Of a stretch of DNA of 53,013 nucleotides, positions 34,138 through 42,027 are shown in pieces. Position numbers and translations under genes: made by a program. The notes under the pieces were generated by a model, which worked only from the letters and a program-made list of their open reading frames with translations, had not been told where the DNA came from and ran no database searches. The stretch is from Paracoccaceae bacterium (lineage in GTDB: Bacteria; Pseudomonadota; Alphaproteobacteria; Rhodobacterales; Rhodobacteraceae). The first letter of the stretch is position 1, and each line of letters opens with the position of its first letter. The stretch covers positions 1-53,013 of the forward strand of contig JABSSD010000105.1 in the NCBI GenBank assembly GCA_013214575.1, read 5' to 3'.

Positions 34138-34917
34138 TTATTTGCCAGTCCAGACCGGATCGCGTTTCTCAGCAAAGGCACGCGCGCCTTCCATCTGATC
34201 ATCCGAGCGGTAGAGCACATCAACCGAGGCCAGCTGGCTTTTGGTGATCCGGTTCATCGCGTCCTGAAACTTGCTGTCTTCGGCATCGCGGACAATTTCC
34301 TTGATCGCCGCATAGACCAGCGGTGGGCCACTGGCCAGCAGGCGGGCCAGCTCCCAGGCGCGGTCCATCAGCTGATCGGCGGCGAGGATCTCATTCACCA
34401 GCCCCCAGCGATGTGCCTCGGCGGCGTCGAACCAGCGCCCGGTTAGCAGCAGTTCCATGGCGATATGATAGGGGATGCGTTTGGGCAGTTTGATACTGGC
34501 GGCATCTGCCACGGTGCCAGAGCGGATTTCTGGCAGCGCAAATGTGGCATGGTCCGCCGCCAGGATCATGTCTGCCGACAGAGCCAGCTCCAGCCCGCCG
34601 CCACAGGCGATGCCATTGACCGCCGCAATCACCGGCTTGTTCATGTCGCGCAATTCCTGCAAGCCGCCAAAGCCGCCAATGCCGTAGTCTCCATCCACCG
34701 CATCGCCATCAGCGGCGGCTTTCAGATCCCAGCCGGGGCAAAAGAATTTACCGCCGCCACCGGTGATGATGGCCACCCGCAACTCGGGGTCATCACGGAA
34801 ATCGCGAAACACTTCGCCCATGATGCGGCTGGTGGTCAGATCGATGGCATTGGCCTTGGGGCGATCCAGGGTGATCTCAAGAATGGCGCCATCGCGTTTG
34901 GTTTTAATAGGGGACAT
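34138..34917 (-). CDS. Enoyl-CoA hydratase/isomerase family, CaiD-like (crotonobetainyl/carnitinyl-CoA type)
   Basis: The 259-residue crotonase closely follows the carnitinyl-CoA dehydratase CaiD pattern: DRPKANAIDLTTSRIMGEVF, GGGGKFFCPGWDLKAAADGD, DYGIGGFGGLQELRDMNKPV, GGGLELALSADMILA and KLPKRIPYHIAMELLLTGRW. The oxyanion glycines (GWDLKAA, CGGGLEL) and an acidic residue after the second are in place. It would add water to a CoA-bound alpha,beta-unsaturated betaine-type acid. It is the last gene of an operon with an ADP-forming acyl-CoA ligase and an acyl-CoA dehydrogenase; only three bases separate it from the ligase gene. Confidence 0.78.
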   Translation of the reverse strand: MSPIKTKRDGAILEITLDRPKANAIDLTTSRIMGEVFRDFRDDPELRVAIITGGGGKFFCPGWDLKAAADGDAVDGDYGIGGFGGLQELRDMNKPVIAAVNGIACGGGLELALSADMILAADHATFALPEIRSGTVADAASIKLPKRIPYHIAMELLLTGRWFDAAEAHRWGLVNEILAADQLMDRAWELARLLASGPPLVYAAIKEIVRDAEDSKFQDAMNRITKSQLASVDVLYRSDDQMEGARAFAEKRDPVWTGK

Positions 34918-34920
34918 CTG

Positions 34921-36948
34921 TCAGGCCTTTCGAATAAGGGCGTCCACTGCTACCGCCCGATCAGGGGTGCAGAGGAGAGGGTTGATTTCAACTTCGCTAA
35001 CGGTTTCGGCATTGGCAAGGACGTAGGATTGAACCGCCAGCACCGCCTCGACAATTGCAGCCATATTAGCAGCGGGCTTGCCCCGGTATCCGGTCAGCAA
35101 TGGGGCACAGTTCAATTTGGCTAGGGCGGTTTCAATGTCGCCGTATTGCACTGGCAGCAACAGGGAGGTCGTGTCTCGCAGCATCTCGGTCAGCACGCCT
35201 CCGGCCCCCAGGGTCAGCACATAGCCATGCGCGTCATCGCGGATCACCCCCACCAGCAGTTCAGCGACGGTGCCGGTGATCATCTCTTCGATCAGCACTG
35301 CCTCGGTGCCGATCTCGGCGGCGATGGCGACGGCCTGCTGGGGCATAACGCCCAAACGAACCGCTGCGTGCTCTGATTTATGCGCCAATCCGACCCCTTT
35401 GATGGCAAAGGGCGGGCGCAGCTCAGTGGCGGCACTGGCGATGGCCCCGGGTCCCATGACCGAGCGGTGCTGTGGTACCTGAACCCCGTGCTCTGCCAGC
35501 GCCTGCTTGGAGGCGGCCTCGGGCAGGGTCTGGGGCAGGGTCTGGGTCGCCGCGGTGGTTGCAGGCAGGCATACGGGATCTGGGTGTGGGGCGCGCAGGT
35601 TTGCTGCCGCCTCGGTCGCGGCGAGAGCCTCGCGCAGGCCCAGAAACGGCACCACCCCGCCGGCCATCAATTCGGCGGCAACATCTGCCGGCATCAGTTC
35701 CGGCAGGCTTGCGACAACGGCGAACCGGGCTTGGGTGTCGGCGCGCACAGAAAGCGCCGCTTGGGTGGCACAGATCCAGTCGGCCTGGTCTGTGGTGGGG
35801 TAATCGACAATCGAAAACGTCATCGCGATCCCGTCGCCGGTCATGCCGGACCAGGCCCGCGCCATCGCCGCGCCGTCGCGCCAGATATAGGTGTGGTAGT
35901 CCAGCGGGTTGTTCAGCGCCACCATCGGCCCCAATGCAGCCCGCAATTGCACCTGTTGCTGGTCGGTTAGCGGCGGAAATTCAAGACTGGTGCCAACCGC
36001 CATATCGGCGATCAGGCTGGCCTCGCCGCCGGAACAGCTGATTGACGCGATATTGCCGCTGGGCAGAGGCCCATAGCAGTGCAGCAGCTTCAGTGCTTCC
36101 AGCAGGTCGGGCAGGGCGCCCAGCCGGGGAATGCCCAGCCGGTCGAGAAAGGCCTGCGCGCCGGCATCGCTGCCGGCCAGTGACGCGGTATGGGAGATGG
36201 TGGCCTGTTGCGCCTGCTCGGATATCCCCACCTTCAGCGCCACCAGTGGCACGCCCTTTTTATGGGCCTTGGCGGCCAGCGCCTCCCATTGCCGCAGGTC
36301 AGAGAAGCCTTCGATATGCAGACCCACCGCGGTAACCCGGGGATCGTCAATCAGCGCCGAGGCGATCTTTGCCTGCGAGCTCTGCGCCATATTTCCGCAG
36401 GTCACCACATAGGCGATTGGCAGGCCGCGCTGTTGCATGGTCAGATTGATCGCAATATTGGAGCTCTGCGTCAGGATGGCGACGCCGCGCTCGACCCTTT
36501 GGCAGCCATGCTGATCGGGCCACAGCAGGGCGCCGTCCAAAGCGTTGATGAAGCCATAGCAATTTGGCCCCAGAATGGGCATTTTACCGGCAGCGGCAAC
36601 CAGTTGCGCCTGCAGATCATCGCCGGTGCTGTCCTCTGCGGCGGCCTCAGAAAAGCCCGCGGCGAAACAGATCGCGCCACCAGCCCCCATCGCCGCAAGG
36701 CTGGCGACCAACTCGATGGTGGCATGGCGGTTGATGCCAATGAACACCGCATCCGGCGCCGCTGGCAGATCCGCGAGGGACCTATAGGCCGGATAGCCGG
36801 CGACTTCATCAGACCGGGGATGAACCGGCCAGATATCGCCGGAAAACCCCATTGCCTGAGACTGTTTGATAACCTGTTCACACCAGGCGCCGCCGCCAAC
36901 GATGGCGATGGATTTTGGCTGGAACAGGCGGCTGAGAGTGTTGGACAT
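34921..36948 (-). CDS. ADP-forming (NDP-forming) acyl-CoA synthetase
   Basis: The 675-residue product joins the alpha- and beta-type parts of ADP-forming acyl-CoA ligases in one chain. It has an N-terminal CoA-binding Rossmann domain (PKSIAIVGGG.. and ILGPNCYGFIN), a succinyl-CoA-ligase-like flavodoxin domain with the phosphorylated histidine in ISHTASLAGSDA (about 256-267), and a C-terminal ATP-grasp domain (PFAIKGVGLAHKSEHAAVRLG, EMITGTVAELLVGVI, EINPLL). It would activate a carboxylic acid to its CoA ester in the cytoplasm. The neighbouring dehydrogenase and CaiD-like genes suggest gamma-butyrobetaine or a related betaine acid, but the substrate is not proven by sequence. Confidence 0.82.
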   Translation of the reverse strand: MSNTLSRLFQPKSIAIVGGGAWCEQVIKQSQAMGFSGDIWPVHPRSDEVAGYPAYRSLADLPAAPDAVFIGINRHATIELVASLAAMGAGGAICFAAGFSEAAAEDSTGDDLQAQLVAAAGKMPILGPNCYGFINALDGALLWPDQHGCQRVERGVAILTQSSNIAINLTMQQRGLPIAYVVTCGNMAQSSQAKIASALIDDPRVTAVGLHIEGFSDLRQWEALAAKAHKKGVPLVALKVGISEQAQQATISHTASLAGSDAGAQAFLDRLGIPRLGALPDLLEALKLLHCYGPLPSGNIASISCSGGEASLIADMAVGTSLEFPPLTDQQQVQLRAALGPMVALNNPLDYHTYIWRDGAAMARAWSGMTGDGIAMTFSIVDYPTTDQADWICATQAALSVRADTQARFAVVASLPELMPADVAAELMAGGVVPFLGLREALAATEAAANLRAPHPDPVCLPATTAATQTLPQTLPEAASKQALAEHGVQVPQHRSVMGPGAIASAATELRPPFAIKGVGLAHKSEHAAVRLGVMPQQAVAIAAEIGTEAVLIEEMITGTVAELLVGVIRDDAHGYVLTLGAGGVLTEMLRDTTSLLLPVQYGDIETALAKLNCAPLLTGYRGKPAANMAAIVEAVLAVQSYVLANAETVSEVEINPLLCTPDRAVAVDALIRKA

Positions 36949-37011
36949 GCGGTCGCCGTATACAAAGAGGTCTAGGGTGTCCCGGCGAACCCCATCGCCG
37001 GGACAGCGATG

Positions 37012-38172
37012 TCAGGCGCCAAGCGGGCGCAGCAGATCGCGGGAGATAATATGGCGCTGGATTTCCGAGGTGCCGTCCCAGATCCGCTCGACCCGGGCAT
37101 CGCGCCAAAAGCGTTCAATCGGGAAGTCATCCATCAGCCCCATACCGCCAAAGATCTGCAGCGTGGTATCGGTGACCCGCGCCAGCATCTCAGAGGCATA
37201 GAGTTTGGCCGAGGCAATTTCGCGGTTGGCCGGTAGGCCCTGATCCAACCGCCAGGCGGCCGCCAGGGTCAGCCATTCGGCGGCGTCGATCTCGGTGATC
37301 ATGTCGGCGATCTGAAAGCTGACGCCCTGAAACTTGCCAATCGGCTGGCCGAACTGCTTGCGCTCGGCGGCATAGTTCAACGCATAGTCAAAGCAGCGTC
37401 GCGCCCGACCGACGGAGAAGGCCGCAACGGTCAGACGGGTGGCATAGAGCCATTCGTTCATCACCGCAAAGCCACCATCAACCTCGCCGAGAACCTGCGC
37501 ATCCGGCAGGCGGCAATCGTCGAAGGTCAGGATGTAGTTCTTGTAGCCCTTGTGACTGACCGAGTTATAGCCGTGGCGCACCTCAAACCCCGGGGTGCCG
37601 CGATCGACCAGAAAGGTGGTGATCCGGCGTTTGGGGCCTTTGGGGGTTTCATCCACCCCGGTGGCAATGAATACAATAAAGAAATCAGCATGTTCCGCGC
37701 CAGAGATAAAGTGCTTGGAGCCGTTCACAATCCAATCGCCACCGTCGCGCAGGGCCTGACATTTCATGCCGCGCACATCCGATCCGGCGTCCGGCTCTGT
37801 CATCGCCAGCGCATCCATCCGCTCGCCGCGCACGGCAGGCAGCAGATAGCGTTCGCGCTGGTCGTCATTGCTGGCCATCAGGATATTCTGTGGCCGCCCA
37901 AAGAAATGGGTCAGTGCCATCGAGCCACGGCCCAGCTCACGCTCGACCAGAGTGAAATCGGTGTGGCTCAGGCCAGCGCCTCCGACCTCCTCGGGGAAGT
38001 TACAGGCATAGAACCCCAGATCGATGCATTTTTGCTTGATCGCATTGCCCAGCTCCAGTGGCACCTGACCGGTGCGTTCGACCTCGGCCTCATGCGGATA
38101 GATTTCTTTTTCTACAAAACTGCGAACAGTCGAGACGATCATCTCTTGTTCTTGGGACAAGCCAAAATGCAT
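37012..38172 (-). CDS. Acyl-CoA dehydrogenase (CaiA-like context)
   Basis: The 386-residue flavoprotein shows MDALAMTEPDAGSDVRGMKCQA (FAD-binding), FGQPIGKFQGVSFQIADMITEIDAAEWL and the C-terminal QIFGGMGLMDDFPIERFWRDARVERIWDGTSEIQRHIISRDLL. The Asp/Glu catalytic position near the C-terminus (WDGTSEIQ) is in the normal place. It would oxidise an acyl-CoA to the enoyl-CoA that the CaiD-like enzyme hydrates. It is the first gene of the operon (63 bp before the ligase gene) and is divergent from a GlxA-type regulator. AGAGGA lies nine bases before ATG 38172. Confidence 0.85.
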   Translation of the reverse strand: MHFGLSQEQEMIVSTVRSFVEKEIYPHEAEVERTGQVPLELGNAIKQKCIDLGFYACNFPEEVGGAGLSHTDFTLVERELGRGSMALTHFFGRPQNILMASNDDQRERYLLPAVRGERMDALAMTEPDAGSDVRGMKCQALRDGGDWIVNGSKHFISGAEHADFFIVFIATGVDETPKGPKRRITTFLVDRGTPGFEVRHGYNSVSHKGYKNYILTFDDCRLPDAQVLGEVDGGFAVMNEWLYATRLTVAAFSVGRARRCFDYALNYAAERKQFGQPIGKFQGVSFQIADMITEIDAAEWLTLAAAWRLDQGLPANREIASAKLYASEMLARVTDTTLQIFGGMGLMDDFPIERFWRDARVERIWDGTSEIQRHIISRDLLRPLGA

Positions 38173-38254
38173 TTCTCTGGTTCCTCTGCCGGTGAATTTT
38201 CCTGAACAAAATAGCCTCTTGCCCCAGCTAGGCGTGCAGAGTTAGTTGGTATTC

Positions 38255-39199
38255 ATGCAGAGTTTGACAAAAATCGATAACCAGACGCAGAATTTTGACA
38301 TTCTCCTCTTTGACAACTTTTCCAATCATTGCCTGGCAAACACCGTCGAGCCGCTGCGGGCGGCCAATACGCTGTCGCGCAGGTCGCTGTATCAATGGCG
38401 GTTTCTGACGATGGACGGCGCCGCGGTTGTCAGCTCCAGCGGCATGCAGGTGGCGCCTCATGACCCGCTCAAAGAGGGCGCAGGCACCGCCCTGATGATC
38501 ATGCCGTCTTATGGGTTTCGGGGTCTTGGCAGCTGGGACATCGCCCGAGGGCTGAGGGCAGCGGCAAAACGCTATACCTATCTGGCGGGGCTGGACACTG
38601 GCAGTTGGTTATTGGCCAGTGCGGGGTTGCTGGATGGCTATCGCGCAACAATCCACTGGCAGGAGCTAACCAGTTTTTCTGAGACATTTCCGGATGTTGA
38701 CGCACGACGTGAACGGTTTGTGATTGATCGCGACCGGATTACCTGCTCGGGCGCGATGGCCGCATTTGATCTGATCATGCATCTGGTCAGTGAAACCCAT
38801 GATCCGCTGCTGTCGATGGAGGTGGCGCAATTGTTTATGACCCGCGATTCTGCGCGGTCGCATGCGTCGTTTTCGCGGATCACCGGCAGAACGGTCGCCC
38901 GTGCGATGGCCATTATGCAGGAACATCTTGAGCGACCTCTCTCTGTGGGTGAGATTGCCCAGCAGGTTGGCTGCACGCAAAGAACACTGGAACAGCGGGT
39001 GCGGGCTGAATTGAATGCAACGCCACAAGCGGTTTACCGCAGGTTCCGGATGACTTTGGCGCGGAAACTGGTGGGAGACACCGACCAGCGGGTGAGTGAA
39101 ATCGCGGCCCGCTGTGGCTATGAAAATGCCAGCGCCATGACCCGCGCCTTTAAGGCGGAATTTGGCCAGACCCCACGCCAGTTGCGCAGCCAGGCCTGA
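38255..39199 (+). CDS. GlxA-family AraC-type regulator with DJ-1/PfpI domain
   Basis: The 314-residue product has an N-terminal glutamine-amidotransferase-like DJ-1/PfpI domain (DILLFDNFSNHCLANTVEPL to AMAAFDLIMHLV, about 14-180) and a C-terminal AraC DNA-binding domain with two helix-turn-helix units (RPLSVGEIAQQVGCTQRTLEQRVRAEL and RVSEIAARCGYENASAMTRAFKAEFGQTPRQLR). The amidotransferase catalytic cysteine is absent, normal for the GlxA regulators. This family commonly controls choline, betaine and carnitine catabolism, in agreement with the divergent operon. ATG 38255 is preferred to TTG 38246. Confidence 0.85.
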   Translation: MQSLTKIDNQTQNFDILLFDNFSNHCLANTVEPLRAANTLSRRSLYQWRFLTMDGAAVVSSSGMQVAPHDPLKEGAGTALMIMPSYGFRGLGSWDIARGLRAAAKRYTYLAGLDTGSWLLASAGLLDGYRATIHWQELTSFSETFPDVDARRERFVIDRDRITCSGAMAAFDLIMHLVSETHDPLLSMEVAQLFMTRDSARSHASFSRITGRTVARAMAIMQEHLERPLSVGEIAQQVGCTQRTLEQRVRAELNATPQAVYRRFRMTLARKLVGDTDQRVSEIAARCGYENASAMTRAFKAEFGQTPRQLRSQA

Positions 39200-39274
39200 T
39201 TTTTGACTGCTGTGTTGAGGTCCTGGATCACGCAGGGTGGGACGGACCGGGATATCTCCCGGCCCGAAATGGCG

Positions 39275-40120
39275 CTAGGTGAGGGCCAGCAAACTGTTCG
39301 GCGATGCATTTGCAATCGACAGCGATAGAGATCCAAGCTGTTGCTGAACGCTGAGTGCGGCCAGGCGAACGGAGGCCTGCTCCATGTTGGTGTCGGTCAT
39401 CGCACTGATGCCCACCTTCATACTGTCCGCCAATCTGCCGACAAAATCATTCTGATCCGACATTTGAGTGGCACTGGCGCCCAGCGATGCGGCGCCTGCG
39501 ATTGCGAAGTTCAGAAACCCTTCAATTTCGCCCAGTGCTATCTGGGCACTGGCCTGATCGGTTACTGCGGTGCGATTATTGATGTCGAAACCGGGACTGC
39601 CCTCAAAATCCAGACTGTCGACCGAAATGGTGGCGAGACTTGGCGTGCCCGCGCCCTGACGGTCCAATGATGCGGCAACCGTCAACGATGTGCTTCCGGT
39701 TCCGTCGGTATCGGTCTTCAGCAGGTTGACACCGTTGAACTGTGTCGAGGAGATGATCGAATTCAGCTGTTCCGTTTTATGGGCCATCTGGGTTTCGATT
39801 TGACTGTAGTCCACCGCGCCGCTGCTGGCCAATATGGTAAGCTGCTTCATGTCCTGCAGCACCTCAGTCATCCGTTCTGCGCCGACGGCGGCCACCGATG
39901 CGGTTGCCTCGCCAAGCGACAGGGAACCGGACACGGCAGAGAACCCGGCCACATCACTCTCCATCACCTGCGAAATGGCCCAGAGTGCGGCGGCGTCTTT
40001 TGCGGTGTTGATCTCTTTTCCGGTCGCGATATCCTCTTGGACCGTCTCCTTTTGTTCCACGGTGCCCCCAAGCATTTGCAGTGCGACCATCGCACCCGAG
40101 TTGCTATTTATACTTGACAT
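39275..40120 (-). CDS. Flagellin
   Basis: The 281-residue product has the flagellin N-terminal domain (SSINSNSGAMVALQMLGGTV, ITAKDAAALWAISQVMESDVAGFSAVSGSLSLGEATASVA) and C-terminal domain (QASAQIALGEIEGFLNFAIAGAASLGASATQM to SVRLAALSVQQQLGSLSLSIANASPNSLLAL) that pack the filament core, joined by a short variable region (about 110-195). This compact form is typical of alphaproteobacterial filaments. No signal peptide is present, as expected for type III export. GGAGGG lies nine bases before ATG 40120. No other flagellar genes are adjacent, so it is an isolated flagellin locus. Confidence 0.88.
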   Translation of the reverse strand: MSSINSNSGAMVALQMLGGTVEQKETVQEDIATGKEINTAKDAAALWAISQVMESDVAGFSAVSGSLSLGEATASVAAVGAERMTEVLQDMKQLTILASSGAVDYSQIETQMAHKTEQLNSIISSTQFNGVNLLKTDTDGTGSTSLTVAASLDRQGAGTPSLATISVDSLDFEGSPGFDINNRTAVTDQASAQIALGEIEGFLNFAIAGAASLGASATQMSDQNDFVGRLADSMKVGISAMTDTNMEQASVRLAALSVQQQLGSLSLSIANASPNSLLALT

Positions 40121-40335
40121 ATTTGGTTGCCCTCCAATTGAGAAAACACTGCAAAAAGCTAAGCTCATCTCTATGGCTGAGATGAACCACCGGCCATTCT
40201 GGCAGTGCTCTGAACAGATGACGAAAATTCCCAAGCCCATATCCGAGCCCAGGATTGTGTTAAGTTCTGGTCAATGAAAGTAGCGTCGAGGTGGTTTAAC
40301 TGTGGCGAAAATCTGTTGAAAGGCATGACAATTTA

Positions 40336-40351
40336 GTCGAATTGTTTCGAC
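40336..40351. promoter_or_regulatory. Palindrome upstream of the flagellin gene
   Basis: GTCGAA-TTGT-TTCGAC (40336-40351) is a perfect 6-bp dyad about 215 bp before the flagellin ATG and about 60 bp after the end of the glyoxalase-like gene. The rest of 40121-40408 shows no gene. It may be an operator or part of a terminator for the minus-strand operon. Confidence 0.3.
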
Positions 40352-40408
40352 CTGACGTCGTCTCAGCCAGTGTCGGAACAGACTGGGACCGGCTACCGCC
40401 AAAACTGC

Positions 40409-41290
40409 CTATACCGCCAATAGCCGCAGTAGGGTATTGGCGGTCAGGGACGGGTCACTCAGGGCAAAACCCGTCTCGACTGTGCGATATTTAGTGTTTG
40501 AGCTTTTGATGAATTCAAGCATCCGCTGCGGCTCGGACATGGTCAAATCCATGCCGGCAATACAGGGTAATTTCTCCTGATGCAGGGCACCGGGAAGCGG
40601 TCCGATGGCACGCTCAAAAACATCCGCTGTCAACACCCGGATGACGCCATTGGCTGTCTGGCATTGAAAGCCGCCATCTGTGGCTGTGACATCGCTATAT
40701 AGCGTGCTGAAGCGTGCCTTTAGGGTGGCGTGAAAAGACCGGTCCGCCAAGATGTTGATGCCGCATATGCCGGTGACCTTGTTTGGGTGCTGCAGCCACT
40801 GGGGTACGTAGATCAGATCGGGGCGATGTTGCTGGCACAGGAACAGTGACAGGCGGGGGAATTCAGCGTCCGGCAGCAAGGCGAGGGTGGTTTTTGTGCG
40901 CCCCCTTGTGCCGTCTGGCAGGGTCACATCGCGGCCAAATTCCAAATGTCCCGCCAGTGTGAAGCCGGCGGATTTGGCCCGCTGGGCATCGGCAACCGAA
41001 TTGGTGCTGTGCAAGGCAGACAGGGCCACGCCCTCGCGCTGGCGAAGATGTTCATAGACATGCCGCCCAAAACAAAAAACGCCGGCGGGCATCTCATCCA
41101 GCAGGGTCTCGTCATAGGTGCCCATGATTTCAATCAGGCATCCATCGAACATGGCCAGACTGGTGCTGGTGCCCCAGGGATGTTTGCCGATAGCCGTCAT
41201 GTTAAAGCCAAGCGATATTAGCCTGGCCCGCAGCCCTTCGATGTCATGGGTGGCCAGCAAGGGGTGATCAATGCCAAAGGACGCGTTCAT
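40409..41290 (-). CDS. VOC superfamily glyoxalase-like protein
   Basis: The 293-residue product begins GIDHPLLATHDIEGLRARLISLGFNMTAIGKHPWGTSTSLAMFDGCLIEIMG, the first beta-alpha-beta-beta-beta module of the VOC fold (Glyoxalase_3 type) with a metal-ligand His and Glu. A second, more diverged module follows (KVTGICGINILADRS). Members isomerise or hydrolyse small oxo-compounds, but the reaction here is unknown. It overlaps the upstream acetyltransferase gene by four bases (ATGA) and is the last gene of the LysR-led operon. Confidence 0.7.
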   Translation of the reverse strand: MNASFGIDHPLLATHDIEGLRARLISLGFNMTAIGKHPWGTSTSLAMFDGCLIEIMGTYDETLLDEMPAGVFCFGRHVYEHLRQREGVALSALHSTNSVADAQRAKSAGFTLAGHLEFGRDVTLPDGTRGRTKTTLALLPDAEFPRLSLFLCQQHRPDLIYVPQWLQHPNKVTGICGINILADRSFHATLKARFSTLYSDVTATDGGFQCQTANGVIRVLTADVFERAIGPLPGALHQEKLPCIAGMDLTMSEPQRMLEFIKSSNTKYRTVETGFALSDPSLTANTLLRLLAV

Positions 41291-42018
41291 GGAGAGCTCT
41301 CTTCTTTGGCGCTGAAACTAATTCGGGCATCGCCGCGGATACTGGCTTTGGCTCCAACCGCAAGCGCGCCCTGCGGGATGTCCTGTACCACAATGGCCCC
41401 GGCTGCAATATTGGCATGAGCACCAATGGTGATGCCGCCCAATAGCATGGCACCAGCGCCAATGACCGCACCACGGCCAATATGAGGGTGCCGATGCGAT
41501 CCGCTATCGTTCAATGTGCTGCCAAGCGTCACGTTGTGCCAGATAGAGACATCCTCGGCGATAACAGCGGTTTCGCCGACAACAAAACCCAAGCCATGGT
41601 CCAGCCACAACCCCGCACCAATCTGCGCCGCGGGGTGGATATCAGTGGAGAACGCCCGGCCAAAGGCGGCTTTGGTGGCGAGAGACAGATTGGTGTTACC
41701 GTCCTCCCAAAGCTTATGGGAAACACGGTGTGCCATAATGGCCTGCAGTCCGCGTGAGAACAGCAAGGTGGCAGGGGCACCGCCGGGCTCAAAGTTGCGG
41801 CGGGCGGTCTCAGAAATATCGTAGCACGACATCTCTACCAGTTGCCGGTCACTGGCATAGACCTCCCGCACCACCGCACCCATCGCAGGGCTGTGACAGA
41901 GGCTGGCAAGCAAGGTTCCGGCCAATTCAGCAAAATCGGTGAACGGTTGCAGCTCAAGAAGCTTTGTCAGAGCGGCATCACCAGCCAGCAGGGCCTGTAT
42001 ATCATCAATCAGTTTCAT
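41287..42018 (-). CDS. Serine acetyltransferase-like hexapeptide acyltransferase
   Basis: The 243-residue product has an N-terminal helical region and a C-terminal left-handed beta-helix with SAT motifs: STDIHPAAQIGAGLWLDHGLGFVVGETAVIAEDVSIWHNVTLG, where the Asp-His pair of the active site is kept, then GRGAVIGAGAMLLGGITIGAHANIAAGAIVVQDIP. Serine acetyltransferase makes O-acetylserine for cysteine synthesis. Here it lies inside an operon with two dehydrogenases and a VOC protein and without a cysteine synthase gene, so another hydroxyl-bearing substrate is possible. AAGGGGG precedes ATG 42018. Confidence 0.72.
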   Translation of the reverse strand: MKLIDDIQALLAGDAALTKLLELQPFTDFAELAGTLLASLCHSPAMGAVVREVYASDRQLVEMSCYDISETARRNFEPGGAPATLLFSRGLQAIMAHRVSHKLWEDGNTNLSLATKAAFGRAFSTDIHPAAQIGAGLWLDHGLGFVVGETAVIAEDVSIWHNVTLGSTLNDSGSHRHPHIGRGAVIGAGAMLLGGITIGAHANIAAGAIVVQDIPQGALAVGAKASIRGDARISFSAKEESSP

Positions 42019-42027
42019 CACGCCCCC

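Noticed and set aside
41287-42018. Housekeeping cysteine biosynthesis gene cysE
   Set aside because: Motifs fit, but the operon context with two dehydrogenases and a VOC protein and no cysK neighbour makes a housekeeping label unsafe, so no symbol was given.
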